Source: Prosopocoilus inquinatus
Lineage: Eukaryota; Arthropoda; Insecta; Coleoptera; Lucanidae
Assembly (NCBI GenBank): GCA_036172665.1
Contig: CM069870.1
Location: forward strand, 59,706,212 to 59,770,211
Length of the DNA stretch: 64,000 bases
Reading direction: 5' to 3'
Made by a program: the position numbers and the translations under genes. The notes below the pieces were generated by a model. The model was not told where the DNA came from, did no database searches, and saw only the letters and a program-made list of their open reading frames with translations. This document shows, piece by piece, positions 59,991 through 64,000 of this stretch. Position 1 is the stretch's first letter; each line of letters opens with the position of its first letter.

Positions 59991-62900
59991 ATAATTTCGA
60001 GTAGGATTGAAATAATCCCGACCCGTCTCACTGGAGCTGCTGGCAGCACTGAATTCAATCGTAGTTAGTGCTAATCGTCTGCTTATCCACCAGGTAGGTA
60101 GCAGAAAATTAAATGTTTTAGATCATTTCATGACATCAGATGTCATTTTAAAATTATCCAGAAAAAAATACCTGTGAAGCCATATTTATAATAACAATGA
60201 CTTTGATATGTAAATAATGCAAGGGTATGACATCGTCCTAAGACCGCGCGAGTACAACCTTGGCCTTGTTTACTACATATTAAGAACAATAGATTCCTTT
60301 ATGTAATTCCAGCTGCACATTTAACGTGTTAGTATAAATTCACTAATTTTTCTTTTTTTGTTTTCGTTTATATTCCTAGTGCTACTACGGACGCATATAC
60401 TTGTACATAATTAATAATTATTCAATTTCACAAATAGGAGTAAATTAAAAACGCTCCACTGCAAAATATAACTGTAGAGACGAACTTGTAAACAAAATGT
60501 AATAAAAACTATTTTTGTTTTTTTTGTTTTTTTTTTTGTTAATACGATGTGTGTTGACAATGCTTCGTGATATAGATCACACGCGCCCGGCGCGTCGCCG
60601 GCGAGCTTTAGTTATTTTTTAATCTACATTACTGTGTTACATTTTGAGCAAATATAAATATCACCGCGCGTGTTTGCCGCAGATAAAAAAAATTAATGCA
60701 AATCAGCTTCCTGCACACGTAAATAACGAAAGTCTTATCGCCGCGTTGGGGGGGGGGACGTAATTTTTGTGTAAGCCGCCGCCTTTTGGCATTCATGCAT
60801 ACAAGTCGCTAATTTGCGAAATCGAATAACAAGAGCGTCATCTTGTAAAATAAGGGGTTGGATCAGGCGCATCCGACGCGAGGAGAGGGTTGAAGCATCA
60901 AGCGCAGGATGCATAATTTCTTTCTTCTAGACGAGCAAACACCCTAATCTTTGGGGATTAGAGTCAGGTTCAGTTAAAAACGAACATTTGATGTGACCTA
61001 GTTAGAGCAACGAACTGGCAATGGCATAAGGAGAAATACAAAATCATTATTTTATTTCTCTAGAGACCTAATTCCACGTGTAAACCTGTATTCTTTCGAC
61101 TGGGACTATTTTTTACATTGTATTGAAATATTGAAAAATTATCGCTATTTAGTTTTTGAGTTACACAAAATTTGACGCGCGCATGTTTAGGTTTAATTGA
61201 CAAAATTGTTTAGTTAGCATTTCTTCAATACGGTTATCGACAGAGGCTTAATCGCCGCGGAAACTAACTAGCATGAATTAGCGATACCTATTTAGCTCGC
61301 GGATCATAGTTCTTTCGGTCGATCGAACTTATGCTAAATTAACTGTTACGTTAAACACTTTGTCATCTCTCGCTTTTGATGATGCGCAGCAAAGGGAGGG
61401 TCGAATCTACCTGTTGACGGTCGAAGGATAATATTCGCAAAAGAACCACCCAGCTCAGGGTGACGGACGCCGGGTACAGAGATTCGCGGCGAGATAGCCG
61501 TGACAACAAAAGGGCGCCACCAAGTGTGGCTTCGCGAGGGCTAGAATCTCGGAACACTCCACTAGGAAAATATTCGCTCTTCACAGTTAAGTTCAACTCC
61601 GAAAGTCCCAAGTTGCGTCGACGACATACACAACAGAGGAGCTCTTGCATCGGAAATAAGACCAACCCGAAATTATAGATATAGTCAAAATCAGGAATCA
61701 AGAGTAATACGTCATTGATGACGAAAACTCGTACCATCTTAAAATACTTGAGAAATCTGTAAAATGCCTTCAGTAAATGAGAATTAAGTTGGCAATATTT
61801 CACCATGTTGTTAAGTGTAAACATAAACATTCGTGCAGAGCATCAGTAATTTGTTTCGTGTTTCGTGTGTCTGACAGTTGTATATCAATGTAATTATCTT
61901 GACTGTAAAGCGGATCGTACTCTAAGTTCAATTACTTCCTAATTTCATTCTAGCAATCTGAAAAGTAATTATTAAGAAACTAAATAAAAGAACCTTTTAC
62001 CGTTTTTATTGCATGACGTTTCATTTAAATTTCTGTTTGGCGCCACTATCATTGACATCTCAATACACATCCAGGCCTTTATAATAACTGTGGTAATAAC
62101 TTCTCATATTCTTCACGAGCATCCCCTTATGCCTGGATTCAATCAGTTGAACCAACGAGATTTACCCCATCTTTTACGGAGCAATTTTAGTTACTTTTTC
62201 TTTACAAACATCGATAAAAATAATAGAATATCACATTTCGAGAAACGTCAAAACCCATTTATCGTCATATGTTAATTTCTGCCTGACGGCCTGGTGGAAT
62301 GTCAAGATGGCAATGCCACTGCTCGTGGTAACATCTACGTACTTTGACGTCATTACTAGCTGTGACGTATTACGCTTGCTTTGTGACGGGGCCTATAGTA
62401 TCAGTATCTTTAATATATAATTATTGGTCACGTCAATAATCTTTTCAAAAGCAAGACTAATAGATAGTAAATTACGCACGTAAAGAAAGACAAGCGCTCC
62501 CGCAGTAAAATACTTAATTCTAGCAAAACAGAATAGTTTAAAGCTGCTAGGCACAAATTTACAAACGGCTAATATCAACAGCAACACGTTATGAAATAAA
62601 CAACAGGTTTCTGCTCTCGCGATGGATCCACGCGTTCGCCGCGCCGTACAACAAAATTTACAATCTCAATCAAAATAAAGAAAAGCTAGACGCAAAGCCA
62701 AAATGTGACAAAGATTATAAGTCAAACAAAATTCCACTTTGAAATATTTAAAACTTTTTCTAAGAAAATAAAAGAAAATATTGACGGGAAGTAGATTACG
62801 GTGAAACAAGCAAGAATATAATTTCGATGTGGAAGAAACGATTTTTTTTTAAACTTATCGGTACTCCTATTCCATCAGCGGCATCTTCAGAGCAGTTCCT

Positions 62901-64000
62901 AAAGGGGGGGGGGCAAGTCGGAGAACGCCAAATCGGGGTAAGATTTTCGTCCGGAGGAAAATTAACCAAGTATATTCCAAGCAGGCGTCGATTAACCAAG
63001 CCCTCAGCAGAAAAGGACAGGCTTGGTTCTTGATTTTATGCCACGAAAAGGGGGGGGGGGGGAAGAAGTCGCTATGTAATCAAAGAAAGAAAAACTCACA
63101 ATACGTAACAACACAAAAGAAAAGCTTAAACATACCCCCACGCACCTATGCATAAACTAAAACCTTCCCAAATTCGAAAACGAAAGAAACGTGGCCTCAA
63201 GAAGATGGCGAGGCCCATCAATCAAGAGGTGAAGAAGTTGCTTCAAATCCGTTTTAAAACGGCAGAAAAATTCCCAACCAAATTTGTCTGCGGCCACCAC
63301 ATTCCAACATGGAAGCAGAACAACTCCAATAGGAACGCCAAATGTGATTTCCAAAATCACCTCAAAACTACACGGTTTCTCCCAAACGTAACGGGAATAC
63401 CTCAAGAATCAACTGATTCAACGTGAGCGGACAAAATTCTCGCAAGATTTCGCTCCCATCACCTTTTATGCAGCCCAACCACAAAAAAAGAACAAGCGAA
63501 AATATAACAAACGAGGACGAAGTTCGGGAAGATAGGGAAAGCTAAGTCGAATACACCACGAAATCCAAAACGCTCCAAAAGATCGGGCCTGAATTTAAAA
63601 GGAAGAGGATGAAGAAGGAAAATGAAAAGCCAAAGGGGAGTTGAACACTTCTAAAATAAACTCGTCAAAGTCGAAATTCTCAAAGAGGTCGAATAAAAAG
63701 AGAAATTAAGCAACAGAAATGTCCTCAAGGGAATTAACTGATAAGGAGTTGATAGACCTGCGGCAACCGTGCGCCAACGTCAATAACTGACGCCATGCCC
63801 ATTAACCTCCGAATCAAAACTGTTTGAGGTGGAATAAAACGAAGAATTCGTGGGAAAAGGTAACAAACGGGACGAAAATGAAGTCACAAAACGTACAACG
63901 AGCGGCGCCGAAAGCTAGGTGAACAAAACGTGGCGTGAGACGGCTATTGAGCGCAGAACAATTAAACTAGTAAACGTGATATAACAGCAGCGAATTTCGT
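59991..64000. other. Unassigned DNA
   Basis: No supported gene. It has three long G runs (about 60748-60757, 62904-62913 and 63050-63062) and a CpG-rich patch at 60580-60610. From 63060 on the sequence is purine-rich. A 155-codon minus frame at 61363-61830 carries no recognisable domain. Confidence 0.4.

Noticed and set aside
61363..61830. 155-codon minus-strand ORF
   Set aside because: No recognisable domain, no splice or codon-use support, and a GC-rich block in the middle seems repeat-like.

Overview
The window is eukaryotic nuclear DNA, most likely from an insect. It is AT-rich and contains spliced transposase genes, a tRNA-derived SINE and a mixture of element families typical of arthropod genomes (mariner, Tc1-like, BED-finger hAT, PIF/Harbinger, Penelope-like, Ty3/gypsy, copia, several non-LTR elements). 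No complete host gene was recognised. One short exon-like segment at 10.7 kb is the only candidate host coding sequence. Assignments come from reading the sequence; no database search was possible.

Layout. 1-5.5 kb: a broken mariner, a dispersed repeat, and a 969-bp Harbinger derivative with terminal inverted repeats. 5.5-9.1 kb: a Penelope-like element with reverse transcriptase and GIY-YIG nuclease, joined head to head to a second inverted copy of its own 3' end, with (TA)n tracts at its ends. 9.1-12.6 kb: mostly unrecognised, with the exon candidate. 12.66-17.15 kb: a Tc1/mariner-type transposon with inverted repeats of about 480 bp, split by an internally deleted gypsy element. 17-21 kb: a 387-bp hAT derivative and a small MITE. 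21.2-25.5 kb: copies of a repeat that carries a hammerhead ribozyme motif, one interrupted by a hAT element, followed by a 5'-truncated non-LTR element. 25.5-36 kb: MITE, mariner and copia remnants and two more hammerhead repeats. 36.7-45 kb: a SINE, two non-LTR elements and a second hAT of the same family. 45-47.3 kb: diverged repeats and a MITE. 47.4-54.0 kb: a young gypsy element. 54-64 kb: degenerate tandem repeats, a possible LTR remnant and unassigned DNA.

The most unusual object is the gypsy element at 47396-53991. Its two 326-bp LTRs appear identical and it is flanked by a 4-bp target duplication. Its Gag starts with a SAP domain and an 11-residue coiled-coil repeat. After protease, reverse transcriptase, RNase H, integrase and a GPY/F region, its Pol continues into a complete macrodomain of the TARG1/OARD1 type, with the two catalytic residues of that family in place, and then a CCCH zinc finger. 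A retroelement carrying an ADP-ribose hydrolase plus a CCCH finger suggests interference with host PARP-based defence. This copy has one in-frame stop in the coiled-coil repeat.

The second unusual object is the dispersed repeat whose copies fold into a type I hammerhead ribozyme (core CUGAAGA and GAAA) on top of a long imperfect hairpin. The core is intact in three copies and broken in one. Copies lie in tandem and inverted arrangements, as expected for Penelope-derived or retrozyme-like elements.
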